Origin: Mesotaenium endlicherianum
Taxonomy: Eukaryota; Streptophyta; Zygnematophyceae; Zygnematales; Mesotaeniaceae
Assembly (NCBI GenBank): GCA_009602735.1
Contig: WELA01012617.1
Coordinates: forward strand, 186,001 to 250,000
DNA: 64,000 nt
Direction of reading: 5' to 3'
Shown here: piece by piece, positions 9,693-21,649 of the stretch
How the letters are laid out: each line of letters starts with the position of its first letter
Position numbering within the stretch: the stretch's first letter is position 1
Notes under the pieces: model-generated
Seen by the model: the letters and a program-made list of their open reading frames with translations, nothing else
Databases searched by the model: none
What the model was told of the DNA's origin: nothing
Translations under genes and position numbers: made by a program

Positions 9693-11875
9693 CAGCTGAC
9701 AGAGTTGTTGGAGAAGGGATTCATCCGACCCAGCGAGTCTCCATTTGCAGCGCCAGTCTTATTTGTGAAGAAGAAGGATGGGACTATGAGGATGTGTGTC
9801 GACTACCGGGCACTCAACAATGTCACCATCAAGAACAGGTACCCACTTCCGCGAGTGAACGAGTCGATTGACAGGCTTGTCGGGGCAAAGTATTTCTCAA
9901 AGATCAATTTGAGGAGTGGCTATCACCAACTACGGATTGCGGAAGGAGACGTTCAGAAGACTGCTTTCAGGACTCGCTATGGTTTGTTCGAGTTCACAGT
10001 CATGCCTTTTGGATTGCCTGATGCACCTGCTACATTCATGGGACTCATGAATAGTATCTTCAGACCCTACTCAGACCAGTTTGTGGTGATATTTTTGGAC
10101 GACATCCTGATCTATTCAAAGACCTTGGAAGAGCATGTGGAGCATCTGAGGAAGGTGTTGGAGGTCTTGAGAGATCAAAAGCTGTATGGGAAGATGAGCA
10201 AGTGCGACTTCTATCTCAATGAAGTCGAATTTATTAGACACATAGTGGGAGCAGAAGGAGTCAAGGTGGATGAAATGAATCGACTTACCAAATAGGCGAT
10301 TAACAATTAATAAAGATCTTTTTATCAGCAAGTAATCTGTATGGTATTTTCCGTTAACTGGTTAAACGGCAAAGGACAACACACTAGCAGTGAATAATAC
10401 TCGTAAGTCAAATGCGAGTAAACTAGCATCAATAATGCAAATCAGTAAACTCATACATAAGCAAGGTTAGAAGACAGTGCGTATCAATGGCTTCTTGCCT
10501 TGGATTCAGATCCCTCTCAGTAAGTTGTACAAGAGAGTTGGCCTCGTTTCCAAATGCCGAACTCGAGAGCAATGCCTAGCATATGTACATGGAATGAGTT
10601 TACTGTTCAACGGTCAGTGCGATGGCACCGCCTACCCGGGAGTTAACCACGTTGGTAGGACCTCGGTTAACCAAATCCACCGCCATCTCCCATCATCCCG
10701 AATAGCCATCCATCATAGGGATGTCATCTGGCCATTCATCTAGCATATCGCACTTAGATGCATATCAAGGCAGTTCGCTGCTACCGAGTACGGAAGTCAG
10801 CTGGCTGTCAAAGAATGGGTCAGCAAGCTGACTTATATGGACTTCAGCCTATTGCTTCCGGCTGAGTCATTGAACTGATAATTATGTAAAGTCCAGCAGA
10901 TTGACTATTAACTAAAGTTCAGCAGGCTGAACTTAATTAACTATTATATTTAAATGAATATTATATCTACTAACATACTGATTCATTACAGTGGAGCAGA
11001 AGAAGGTGCAAGCAGTCAGAGATTGGCCGGTACCTGCTGGTATTCATCAACTCAGGAGTTTCCTCGGCATGGCGAATTGTTATCGACGTTTCATTGAAGG
11101 ATTTGCCAAGGTGTGTGCACCGCTCACGGACATGTTAAAGAAGCAGGAGAAGTGGCTATAGGGTGACAAGGAGCAGCAAGCCTTCGAGAAGATTAAAGAG
11201 CTGTTAACACAAGCACCTGTGTTGGCAATTGCAAGTCCAGAGCTTCCTTTAACCATCATCACGGACGCATCAAACTTTGCAGTGGGAGCCATCCTTCTCC
11301 AGGACCAGGGCAAAGGATTGCAGCCTGTGGCATATGAGAGCAGGAAGTTGAGTCCTGCTGAGCAGAACTATGCAGCACACGAGCGAGAGATGTTAGCTAT
11401 TATCCAGGCTTTGAGGATTTGGCGATGTTATGTGGACGGCCGGAAGGTGTTCATCAAGACCGACCACAAGAGCTTGGAGAAGTTTATGACGCAGCCAACG
11501 TTGACACCAAGACAGGCAAGGTGGATGGAGTTTCTGCAACAGTTTGACCACAAGATTGAGTACTTACCTGGGAAGATCAACCCTGCAGACGCTTTATCCA
11601 GGAGGTGTGACCTTGCAGCTGTCTCAGTCATCAAGGAGAATATGGACTTCAAGGAGAAGCTTCGAAGAGGTTATGAGGAGGACCCGGAGTTTGCTGATGT
11701 AAAGCAGCTGACTTCAACGCGAATATGCAGAAGAAGGACGGCATATGGTATTATGGTGATTCCAAGAGAGTGGTGGTACCTGCCATCAAGGAGCTACGAG
11801 ACTTACTGCTTGCGGAGCATCATGACTGCTTATATGCTGGACACTTTGGAAGCGAGAAGACGGCAAGCGTGCTGA
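9693..11875 (+). pseudogene. A2 reverse transcriptase and RNase H region (split by a solo LTR)
   Basis: RT hallmarks are visible: [36 protein letters not shown] and the catalytic box FLDD (near 10098). After the solo LTR B the sequence resumes with FLGMANCYRRFI. RNase H follows: TDASNFAVGAILLQ near 11262 and TDHKSLEKF near 11460. The GTGGA duplication on both sides of 10271-10990 shows that the two RT halves were contiguous. These activities copy element RNA into DNA. Confidence 0.85.
10271..10990 (-). repeat. Solo LTR, family B, inside A2
   Basis: The 720-bp LTR runs from TGAAATGAATCGAC to CTGATTCATTACA on the plus strand, which is the reverse orientation for family B. It is flanked by a perfect 5-bp TSD, GTGGA (10266-10270 and 10991-10995). 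There is no internal sequence, so it is the product of LTR-LTR recombination. It matches the B1 and B2 LTRs along its length. Confidence 0.93.
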
Positions 11876-13128
11876 AGCGGGAATACTACTGGAGAAATAT
11901 GGACAAGGACATCGAGGAATGGATCAGGAGTTGCGATGCGTGCCAGAGAAACAAGACACCAAATCAAAAGAAGGGAGGTACATTGCGGCCCCTGCCTATT
12001 CCAGAGTATCCTTGGGAGCAGATTGCTATGGACTTCATCACATCGTTACCAGTCAGTGGTCAAGGGCACGATGCAGTATGGGTAGTGTCTGACAGACTCA
12101 GCAAGATGGCTCACTTCATTCCCATGAAGGAGACTTCTACGGCAGCAGATGTGGCACGGCTATTCTTTGATCATATTTTCAGGCTACATGGGTTGCCGAA
12201 GGTGATTGTTTCAGATCGGGATCCAAGGTTTACTAGCAACTTTTGGCGGTCATTGTTTACTTTGATGGGGACCAAGCTGAGTATGAGCACTTCCTATCAC
12301 CCTCAGACAGACGGGCAGAGTGAGAGGCTCAACAGAACTCTGCAAGAGGTGCTCAGGAGTTTCACTATGGAGGACCCTTCAGAGTGGGACAAGAAGTTGC
12401 CAGGACTGGAGTTTGCCTACAACAACAGCATGCAGGGATCGACCAAGCAGTCACCATTCGCTATGGTTTATGGGCGAGAAGTATATTATCCAGGGAACAT
12501 CTTGTTGGAGAAGGCCAAGGAGACTCAGGTTCCTACTACACAAGCTTTTATGGAGCAGATGGCCAAGACTTGGGATATGGCGAAGACGTATATTTGGCAG
12601 GCACAGGAAGAGCAGGTCAAGCATGCTAACAAGCACAGGAGGGAAGTGACATTCCATGTGGGCGACAAAGTACTCTTGTCAACAGAGAACCTACCATTCA
12701 CAGGCAAGAGGAAACTGCGGGCACGGTTTACAGCTTCCTTTGAAGTGCTCAAGCAAGTGAACCCAGTGGCCTACAAGTTGGAACTTCCTTCAAACTGGCG
12801 TATCCATGATGTGTTCCATGTCAGTTGTCTGCGGCCATACGTTGACCCGAATGAAGGACATCCAGGACGACTACCTACACCGGCGCCACCGGACGAGATC
12901 GACGATGTAGTGGAGTATGAAGCGGAGGCGATTGTCGGCGATCGACGAGTCAAGCGAGGTCAACGAGTTGTCCAAGAGTATCTGGTCAGTTGGAAAGGCT
13001 ACCCTGCGGACGACAACACTTGGGAGCCAGAGGCCAACTTGACTCATTGTGAGAGTAAGTTGAGGCGTTATCTACAGAATGCGTCGAGGACGTCGCATCT
13101 TGAGAAGGGGGATGATGTAAGGTCATAG
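11725..13128 (+). pseudogene. A2 integrase with C-terminal chromodomain
   Basis: The zinc-binding HHCC region (H...H near 11815-11835, CDACQRN near 11934) precedes the DDE catalytic core: [17 protein letters not shown] and SERLNRTLQE near 12025-12345. The C-terminus carries a chromodomain (VQEYLVSWKGYP, TWEPEANL) near 12968-13040. Chromodomains on chromovirus integrases are known to steer insertion toward marked chromatin. The frame ends just inside the 3' LTR start. Confidence 0.88.
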
Positions 13129-13859
13129 GTTTGTAAAGTGCATTTTTGAGTTTCATAACATTATATTTTGATTGCTCATTCATATAGAGTGCATTTTTGT
13201 GGTCATTTTGATATAAAGTTCATCGAATTTGGTCAAATATTGAGGAAGTTACGGATTTCTGAAGTTTAATTAATTTTGAGGTCGGTTGACGACTGTCCTT
13301 AATTCGCGGTGAGCGCGACCGTCGGATTGACCGACAGCGTCGAGCGATCTGGCCCGTTAGAATGAACTCGAACCTTCACGTAAGTTTGGCTGACGCGGAG
13401 TGCCGACTAGGTCGATTTACCTAGAAGTTTTGATTTAGCCTAGCGCGTCTAAGATAGAATATTCTAGTAATGTCGATGCATGTATGTGGACGTCAAATCG
13501 GCCCGACATGTCAGATTAGACTGATCTGGCTTACTCACGAATATTCTGGAAGGGACGATTTGACGAACACTTAAGAAAATCCGTAGCTTCCTCCTAGAGA
13601 GGAGCACTTAGGCAGAAAATTATAAAAAGGCATGACATCTTTGTTTCTTATCAGTTTTCACTTCTGTAAATTTCTTCGGGTTTGTAATGACAAGGCCTTT
13701 CATCCTACATCATTTGTGAGCAGTTTCTTGTTGCTCAAAATGTTGAGTATTTTTCCTAAGCTTTGTTAGTGATATGCCGCTGCACTCTCTAGTATGATGG
13801 CAACTAGTTCCTTTCCTCGTGAGTCACTACGCTTCCACTAGGGCACTTTGCCCTTTTCA
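13116..13859 (+). repeat. 3' LTR of A2
   Basis: The 744-bp LTR begins TGTAAGGTCATAG directly after the purine-rich AGAAGGGGGATGA, which serves as polypurine tract, and ends ...CCCTTTTCA. It is followed by the TSD copy AGGGC at 13860-13864. Confidence 0.93.
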
Positions 13860-13864
13860 AGGGC

Positions 13865-14570
13865 GACCTCATGAGGATTCCTCTCAAGACGGACGTGCCC
13901 ATCTTTCAGAAGCGCTATCGCTACAGCCACTTTGAGGATGGCCTAATCAGCACCCAGACGGGCAAGCTGGAGGACAGTCAGCTCATTCGGGAGTCCTCCT
14001 CCACCTACGCTGCGCCCACGATCATGCCAGCGAAGAACGATACGTCAGGCAACTGGTATGAGAAGAGGATTTGCGGTGATTATCGTAAGTTCAAAAAGGT
14101 CTCGCAGCTGGCCACTACCTTAGCCATCACAGGCATCCCGCCGCTGATCATCATCTTGCAGCTGAGGGCCTTCCTTGGGATCGCCAACTACTACCGCTGC
14201 TTCGTGCCTGGCTTCGGCGAGCTCGCTAAGCTGCTCAACGACCTGCTGAAGAAGGGGGCGGCCTACATACGGGGGACAGAGCAGCAAGCGGCGTTTGACA
14301 AGCTCAAAGAGATGCCGGTGAGCACCCGAGTGTTGTGGCGGCCCGACCACATGAAGCCCTTCATCTTCCACACCCACCGGTCACAGCTCGGGCCGAGAGC
14401 GGTGTTGGTACAGGAGCACGACGGCTTTGAGCATGTGGTGGCATACGCCAGCCGCAGCAACAACCGTGCCGAGAGCACCTACGGCTCTTTGAGGAGGAGG
14501 GTCTGGCAGCGATCTAGGCAATCGTGCACTTCAGGCACTTCCTCTATGGCACGCACTTCCACTTGGTCAC
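13865..14570 (+). pseudogene. Element F: RT and RNase H fragments
   Basis: After the A2 insertion F resumes with the N-terminal RT segment (MRIPLKTDVPIFQKRY; SSSTYAAPTIMPAK; ICGDYRK near 14070). The thumb/connection motif LRAFLGIANYYRCFV follows near 14160-14210, then the start of RNase H (VVAYASRSNNRAESTYGS). The sequence diverges from families A-C, so F is a separate Ty3-type lineage. It is cut at 14570 by B1 and continues at 46933 with TDHQ-like RNase H sequence. It is a broken fossil. Confidence 0.7.
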
Positions 14571-15266
14571 TGAAATGAATCGACCTACTAAAAAGGCGAT
14601 TAACAATTAATGAAGATCTTTATATCAGCAAGTACTCTTTATGTTAGTTGATTAAACAGCAAAAGATAACACACTAGCGATGGACAATACTCGTAAGTCA
14701 AATGGAAGTAAACTACCATCAATAATGCAATCAGTAAACTCACACATAAGCAAGGTTAGAAGACAGTGCGTATCAATGACTTCTCGCCTTGGATTCAGAT
14801 CTCTCTCAGTAAGCTGTACAAGAGAGTTGGCCTTGTTTCCGAATGCCGAACTCGAGAGCAATGCCTAGCATATGTACATGGAATGAGTTTACTGTTCAAT
14901 GGTCAGTGCGATGGCACCGCCTACCCGGGAGTTAACCACGTTGGTAGGACCTCGGTTAACCAAATCCACCGCCATCTCCCATTATCCCGAATCGCCATCC
15001 ATCCTAAGGATGTCATTTGGCCATTCATCTAGCACACCACAACTAGATGCACATCTAGGCAGTTCGCTGCTACCGAGTACGAAAGTCAGTTGACTGTCAA
15101 AGAATGTGTCAACAAGCTGACTTAGTAGACTTCAGCCTGCTGCTTCCGGCTAAGTCATTTAATTGACAAATTATATCAAGTCCAGCAGACTCGATACTAA
15201 CTAGAGTTCCGCAGGTTGAACTTATTTAAATGAATATTATATTCACCAATATACTGATTCATTATA
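14571..15266 (-). repeat. 3' LTR of B1
   Basis: The 696-bp family B LTR is in minus orientation. On the inner side, the minus strand shows the purine-rich tract TTAAGTTGGAGGGAT next to the LTR, matching the tract before the B2 3' LTR (about 29740-29753). Confidence 0.9.
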
Positions 15267-15489
15267 ATCCCTCCAACTTAACAAGTTGTCGCCTCGACAA
15301 CACTAATAGTGGGTGTATGTTTGCCCCCAACTGAAATACTGATCTCCTCCCCCTCAGCCTATTGCCGTACTGTTTTGCCTGGGCTCTACGGTTAGGGGAG
15401 CGAGACCAGGAGCCAGACCTCCTCCTCCTGTCTTGGGGTCTCGTGAAGCCTGGGGGCTCCGAGTAGGGAGTACCAAGGGGAGAACGCAG

Positions 15490-15963
15490 TTACTTGGCTG
15501 TTTCCTCTTGCACAGTCCAGAAATCAAGGGAGGCAGCCTTCACCTGGGCATCCCTCAAACTGACAGGTACATATATCGGCATCCTAGAAGGATGTTGCAT
15601 GACATGAGCCAAGGGCACATGTCCTCTCTGCGAGGGAGATGCTGGCAGGCCTCTGGCTATTTCTTTGGCGGCCCTTCTGTCTGCCCTGTCCGATTGGGTC
15701 TCTGCGCTTGCAGATGGGCTCTGTCCTCTGGCAGTTCCCAGCCAAGTGATATCTTCCTCTTCAGCGAGCTGGTGCAGGGCTATGTCTCCCCTGGCCAACC
15801 CAATCTTCTCCATTACTGGGGATGTGGCAGGTGTCTGGGTCACAGCGGGGCTTGTGTCCTCTTCCTTGTCTTCCTCCTCTTCTGCCACTGACTCCTTCTC
15901 TTCTTCCCCGGCTCCTCTGAGACTGCTGGGGTCTCCTTTGTCAGTTGTTCCAGCTCTGCCCAA
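15490..15963 (-). pseudogene. B1: acidic second extra reading frame
   Basis: This minus-strand open frame of about 157 codons has a strongly acidic stretch (EEEKESVAEEEEDKEED) and a C-terminal segment (RGLPASPSQRGHVPLAHV). The latter parallels RGMPASPFAQGHVLLANV of the B2 frame at 29049-29642. It lies between integrase and the 3' LTR. Function unknown; the shared segment makes it a genuine family B part, not noise. Confidence 0.55.
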
Positions 15964-16268
15964 GAAAAAGAGTACCCCACCGACCTTCCCCTTTTGGGTG
16001 CTGGTGCATGCTGTTGAGTTCTGACCTCATAGAGGTCTTTCTCTCCCTGCTCTCTTCCCTTTAGAGAATGCCTCGCGGGCCCTGCTCCTGTCCTGCTGCA
16101 TTGCTTGACTCATATAGTCCCTTACTCCATCCAATCTTGGGCCCCAAGCCGCTATGTGAGGAGGCAGCATTATGTTCCTTTGTAGGTCTGTTAGGAATCC
16201 TCATCCTTTGCTTTGTCATTCTGCTGGTCCCTCATGTTGATGGTCATCTACCGCCAATCGTTGGGCTT

Positions 16269-17031
16269 TTAGAAGAAGGCCGGGTCTGTCCTTTTTAGAG
16301 TACACGGATACCAGTGCCCTACGAAGTCCAGCAGACTAGTTTCCCTGGCCAAGAATTCCCAGCTCCTCCTCTCCACCTCATTATACATAGCCTTGAACCT
16401 GTTGTTGGGTGTAGAGTCCTTAAAGTTGTCCGCGTCCATGGGGATCATCCTGATGACCCTATCTTCTCCCGGGATACTTGGAATCGATACAGCTCCTGCC
16501 TCATTCATTTGGGCCATTGCGTTGGCCTCTCTGATCGTACATCCTACCATCCTGGCATAATCGCGGTAGAGGAGGTGCCCTGTGCTGACCTCTATACACT
16601 TGTCAAAGTTTTCGGATGTCTCCCCTTCCCTTTGCAGGATGTCCTTCTGGGACTCACTGCGACTTCTCTGAGCATACTTGAAGGCATCTTCCAGTAGATC
16701 AAAGCCCTTGCCCAGCACTGTGTAGCGGTAGCAGCTGATTCTCCTCTGTTCTTCTTCAGCCTCCTGCTTCTGCCTCTCCTCAGCTTGCCTCTCCTCCTAT
16801 GCCTTTTTGGCCTCCTCTGCAACTTTTTTGTCAAGTTCTTCCAGCCTCGATCTGGCCTGTTCCTCCTCCTCCTTCTTCTTCATTGCTTCCCGCTGTTGTT
16901 GGAGTTGTTTGTGATTCCCGAGTGGTGATGAAGGATGATTCGATGTCGCCACGGAACTGCAAGTATTCTGTATGTGCCTCTTCCGCTCTTCTCTTCCTCT
17001 TAAGTTCTGACTTCTGAGTCATCCTGCTCAA
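16269..17031 (-). pseudogene. B1: extra gene downstream of integrase (diverged copy)
   Basis: Two minus-strand open segments (about 17031-16831 and 16718-16269) parallel the B2 frame at 27949-29037. The charged start resembles TQKEDRKRKAEEA, and the inner region shares ILQREGE, YARMVG, RVIRMI, YNEVERRSWEFLARE and HWYPC. The copies differ at many positions yet keep these blocks, which suggests past constraint on the protein. There is no signal peptide, membrane segment or known catalytic motif. It is broken here. Confidence 0.6.
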
Positions 17032-17299
17032 TTATAAACACAATGCAGTCAGTGAAGTCATAATACTTTGCTGCAACTGAGTGCCCGTGGTTAAGAAGAA
17101 AATGATGGGGGGAGTCCCTAGTGTGTAGTATCTTGTGTGAGTGAGTATAAGAGAGAATTGAGTTAGAGAGAGAAAGTGAGTATGAGCGCAGGTTGAGTGT
17201 GTAGAATGATTATAAAATTCGCCTGGCTGAATCTCGAAACAAAACACACTCCCTCCAGCACACTCCCTCCAACTTAAGTTTAAAGGTGGGCTGCCTGTC

Positions 17300-19408
17300 A
17301 CAACTGTCAGTATCTGTCATTAACTGCCACATTTCCCTCCGACTTATATTGGGACACGACCTCCTGTCACCAGTCCATGTCCACTGAAATGACATTTAGG
17401 GGAGGGTGCCAGCCGCCCGAAGGTGGAACCGTTTCAACGCCCTTTTGGCATTGGTCAGCTGGTCTTTCAATTCTCAAGTGTCCCCAGAGGCATCGTAACC
17501 CTTCCATCGGACCAGGGACTTCATGACATATTAGATGATCGATGGACAAAGGGAGCGTCTAAAATCTCCTCGACCTCATATTCCTCAGGGTCACCATCCC
17601 GAACAGTGGGGACCGGTCACGATTGGACAGGTAACCGACCTGTGAACATTGTGTCACCTTTAATGTATGGTTCTAGGAAGGAGACATTAAAGACTGAGTG
17701 GCCCTTGTATTCTGCTGACATGTTCAGTTTTGTAAGCATTTTGACCGACACGGCGCACCACCGAATATGGATCGATCCAAACAGGACCAAGCTTTTTCTT
17801 GACCACACCAGGCAGGTACAGGTCTTGAGAATGTAGTTTGACCAAATCGCACTTAGAAAATGTCAGTTCTCGACGATGCTGATTAGCGTATTTTTGTTGG
17901 TTTTCCGGGGCTTTGTGCAAGTTCCGTTGGACTTCTAACAGGGTGTCAGCAAACTTATGGGTGAACTGGAGGAAGACCGGATTGTCAATCCCTGCAGGGT
18001 GAGTTAAAGACTCCCCTAGTACATCTAAAGGGGACTTAGGCACTCTACCCAGACTCAGTTCAGAAGAAGTCTTGCCCGTCGACGCGTGCACCGCACTATT
18101 GACCGCAAACTGGATTTGAGGCAATAGGTCACCCCGATTGTCTTGTTTTTGGTTAAAATATGCTCTCAACACCTCTTCCAGAACTCGGTTAGTTCTTTTA
18201 GTCTGCCCATTAGTCTGAGGTTGGTTTGTTGTGCTGAGCAGCTGTTTGACTCCCATTAACCCCATTATAGCTCTCCAGAACTTAGAGGTAAATTTTGAGT
18301 CTCTGTCTGAGATGATATTAGAGGGGAGCGCATGTTGGCAGATTACATGGTTGTAAAATTGCCTCGCTGTTCCGAGTGCAATTACTTTGACAGTTGTGGG
18401 GATGAAAATGACAATTTTTGTCGGTTTATCTACGACTACCGGTATCGAATCATGCCCATTGGCAATTCGTGGCAGTGTTACCACCTAGTCCATGGACAAT
18501 ATTTCCAAGCGTCCAGCTGGGATGGGCAGCCGTTGTAAGAGACCCTCGGGTGGTGTGTGTCTAGACTTATTTCTTTCACAGGATTTGACATATTTCAAGA
18601 CCTTCCGAGGTAATCTTTCCCAATGATAATGTTTTGCCAATTTGCCAACAATTTTGGCCCGCCCCAAATGCCCACCCAGTAAACTGTCATGTGCTTGACT
18701 CAGTATAAGGGACCTTATTTTCAGGTTAATAGGAATGACCAGCTTCAGCGTGCCTGAAGTGGTTTCAGTTGCCCAGAATCCACCCTTAAGCCTATACCCG
18801 AGTGCAGTAGCAGGACACATACCATCAGTGGGGCTAAGCTCAAATGTTGGGTGAGAAAAGTAGGCTTTCCTAAGTTGTTCAAGGAAGGACTTTTTCACCT
18901 TTAGTGAAGTGAGTGCACAAAGGACTTTATCTACAGCATGCTGACTAAAGTTCCTTTCTTGCAGGTCAGGTCTTCTCGAGAGTGCATCAGCAAGATTCAA
19001 CTTCCCTGGTTTGTAGTCGATCTGGACTTGGAACTGCTCCAACATCTGGCTCCAGCGGTTCTCCCTCCTTGACAGCTTGGACTTCTTCTGAAAGTGAGTC
19101 AGAGCTAGATGATTTGTAAACACTTTAAAAGCTTTACCATGTAAGTATGCTCTCAAATGTTTGAGCACATGAATGATAACTAGCAAATCTTTATCATGCA
19201 CAGAGTAATTAATCTCAGCTGGATTAAATTTCATAGACTCATACAACACAGGTTGCCATCCCTGCTTTACCTTACCATCATTTGTGGTTTTGTCAGCAGG
19301 CTGCAACAAAATACCACCCATGGCAAAGTCAGAAGCATCAGTGACCACCCTGCGCAGGTTTGCTGGGGTCATACACGGCTAGCACTGGGGCAGAACAAAG
19401 AGCATCTT
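17300..19408 (-). pseudogene. B1: RNase H, integrase and chromodomain-like tail
   Basis: Read leftward on the minus strand: RNase H (VVTDASDFAMGGILLQPADK near 19350, YSVHDKDLLVII), the integrase zinc-binding region near 18600, and the DDE core (ISDRDSKFTSKFW near 18310; QTNGQTKRTNRVL near 18200). A C-terminal tail near 17500-17900 corresponds to the B2 integrase/chromodomain end. The first part joins to 20115-20163 across a solo LTR D (TSD ATCTT). It is a broken fossil. Confidence 0.8.
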
Positions 19409-20114
19409 TGTAAGGTTATGGAAGTGTAGGTTGTTTCTTTCTAGTATTTTATATGCATAGAGTGTGATTTCAGAAAAACTTTGGCTTTATTTCAAGTCAT
19501 TTGGACAAGTATTGAGATATTTATGAATTTAGGAAGTTTTTAGTGGATTTTTGATGTCACAGATTCAATTAAGTGACAGGGATAGGTCCAGTGAAGAAAA
19601 TTTTGGTTGGAGTCCACGAAGTAGGGCATTGAAACATGAGGGTTCCACAAAGTACGTACAATTACGTAGAGTGCCAAAGCGATCGTGGAATTTCTAGGAA
19701 TTCCGTGAGGAGTTAGTGGATTATGTAGTAGAATATTCTAGAGTGTGATTGTGTGTGTGTGAGTGTGCTAGCTTGTCCAACTAGGTCACCTACATGGAAG
19801 GAGCCATAGGAGAAGGTTCTGGAGGTACTTTGCTAGAGAGGACACTTAGAGTTAAAGGGTAAATGGGAAGCACAGGAAGTACAGGGGGCTTATTCTAGTC
19901 TAACCTTCGTATCTTATACACAACTTTTCTTAATAAAGTGAGTTCTTTTCCACTCCTCTCTCATGTAGCCCTCTAACTCTTGCAAGGGTGGCATACCACC
20001 AGGCCACTCCACCTTGTGTATGCAACTAGGAAAGGTCCTCGTGCACGCTTCCACTCGCGGGTGAGGGTGCGTGACTGTGTATGGTCGCACTCACCGCACC
20101 CTTCTCCCCTTTCA
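19409..20114 (+). repeat. Solo LTR, family D, inside B1
   Basis: The 706-bp LTR runs from TGTAAGGTTATGG to CCCCTTTCA and is flanked by the perfect TSD ATCTT (19404-19408 and 20115-20119). Matching LTRs lie at 32586-39979 (split) and 50699-51409. No internal region of family D occurs in the window. Confidence 0.92.
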
Positions 20115-20163
20115 ATCTTTAAGGATCTGGAAGGCAGCCTGCTGCTCTTCCCCCCACACATAC

Positions 20164-20666
20164 TGTAGTGAAACAGATAGATAAAGTATCTAGTGAAATA
20201 TAATACATTATCTATTCAAGACAAGGATCTTTGAACACAAGTGGTAGCTTCTTGAAAGAGAGATGGCTTCTTGAAATTTAATATATTTCTGAATTTTGGG
20301 AAGTACAAGAGTGATTCTGGAATGTCTTTCTATGTTCTACCTCTTGTTTATATACTTGCTACATAAGTAATTTCTAGGGAGGTGTTTGTTGATGTGTTGG
20401 CACCCAATACATCCCAAAACTTGCCACCTCTTTCTAGAATAATGTACACATGTCCTTTTGACCTAAACATGGCACATTTGAGATTTGCCACATGGAGTTT
20501 TTCTAGGTCTTTCCTCTAACTTTGAAAATGCCTTAAAAGGTTCAAAGGACATGAACCAATTTACTAGAGTACCTATTCGCACTTGTATTCACACAATACT
20601 ATTCCAAATATATTTGAAAACATTATAGTATATGCAAACTAATACATTTTAACTCAAATCACTACA
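20164..20666 (-). repeat. 3' LTR of C1
   Basis: The 503-bp family C LTR is in minus orientation, from TGTAGTGAAACAG to AATCACTACA on the plus strand. The minus strand shows the purine-rich CGAGAGGGTGA just inside, a polypurine tract. Confidence 0.92.
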
Positions 20667-21649
20667 TCACCCTCTCGACAGAAAAAGCGACGTCTCGGCG
20701 CGTCAAGTCAGGTCTTACACATGTGGAACAGACAAGTCCACAGCTTCAAGTCAGATGCCACACATGTGAAGAGGATTAGTCCAAGGCGCCAAGTCAGGTG
20801 CTACACATGGAAGGTAGACTAGGCAAGGTCGTGGGTGGTGTGACCTTATTGGCTAGCCTACTCCTTGATGATAAAGAAAATTGTACAAGTTGGCCCAGAA
20901 TGTGCCACGAATTCAAAATTTCATAGCGTCCACAGAACTGCTTTAAATCTAAAAATTTGAGTGCCAAACAGACCGCGTTGGAGAACTCTACCGGGTCACC
21001 AAATTTGAGAGCATTCTAATTTGTGGAGTGTCATCGAGAGCTGAGAGAGTAGGCACTCCAAATCTGTGCAGAAACTTCTGAAAATCAGAAGTCCTTCTAT
21101 ACTTCTCCAAATTCTGCAAACTAAGTGTTGAATTGGGCGCTGTAAGATGTTCTACCAGAGCCTTGAGTTTCAGAGCATTCCAAGTTCAGGGGAGGGCAAA
21201 ATGTCAGAAGGCATATTCTGCCTTAACAATGCCAGCAGCCTGACCCCCTTCTACTTAGAGCATCATATCTCTCTCACCAGTGCTCCAAATTAAGCAAACT
21301 TGGACTCTAAATGATCGCGTACTCATGGACTATAGCAAGGCAGAGTTCTAAGAAATTTTATGCTGAGACCTATCACCAGTAGCAGTTTTAGTTTTCTGTC
21401 CAGAAACTGCGAGAATAGAAGAGAGTCTAACGTCAATTTCTCCTCTTTCTGGTTCTTGCAGGCTGCCTCCAAGGGGTCTTCTGCTGCTTCTTGATGGTGG
21501 CAGGCTGCCTCCCTGAAGTCTTTGGGCTTCTAGTAGAGAGACTTGGGGCTGGTCCAAGATGGGGGTTGGCGGCTTGGAAGCGCTTCAACTTTCTCTGAAC
21601 TTTGTCGAAGTAGTGCGCCGCCACCCAACTATTCTCCGAATTTGGATAG
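20667..21649 (-). pseudogene. C1: 3' untranslated region and pol C-terminus
   Basis: The part nearest the LTR (about 20667-21347) has no gene and matches the noncoding 33533-34301 of C2. From 21348 to 21649 the minus strand encodes the tail after the chromodomain, including [17 protein letters not shown] in one frame and [18 protein letters not shown] in another, as in the C2 pol end. It is cut at 21650 by B2. Confidence 0.75.

Larger units (their letters stand above)
6994..13859 (+). mobile_element. Ty3/chromovirus family A, copy A2
   Basis: This is a full-length-structured element inserted in F and flanked by the 5-bp TSD AGGGC. It has two LTRs of about 745 bp, a primer-binding site (TGGTATCGGAGC) two bases after the 5' LTR, and gag, protease, RT, RNase H, integrase and a C-terminal chromodomain in that order. 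A solo LTR of family B (10271-10990, TSD GTGGA) interrupts its RT. The LTRs differ by several percent by eye, so it is of intermediate age. It is broken, with a small number of breaks besides the insertion. Confidence 0.92.
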
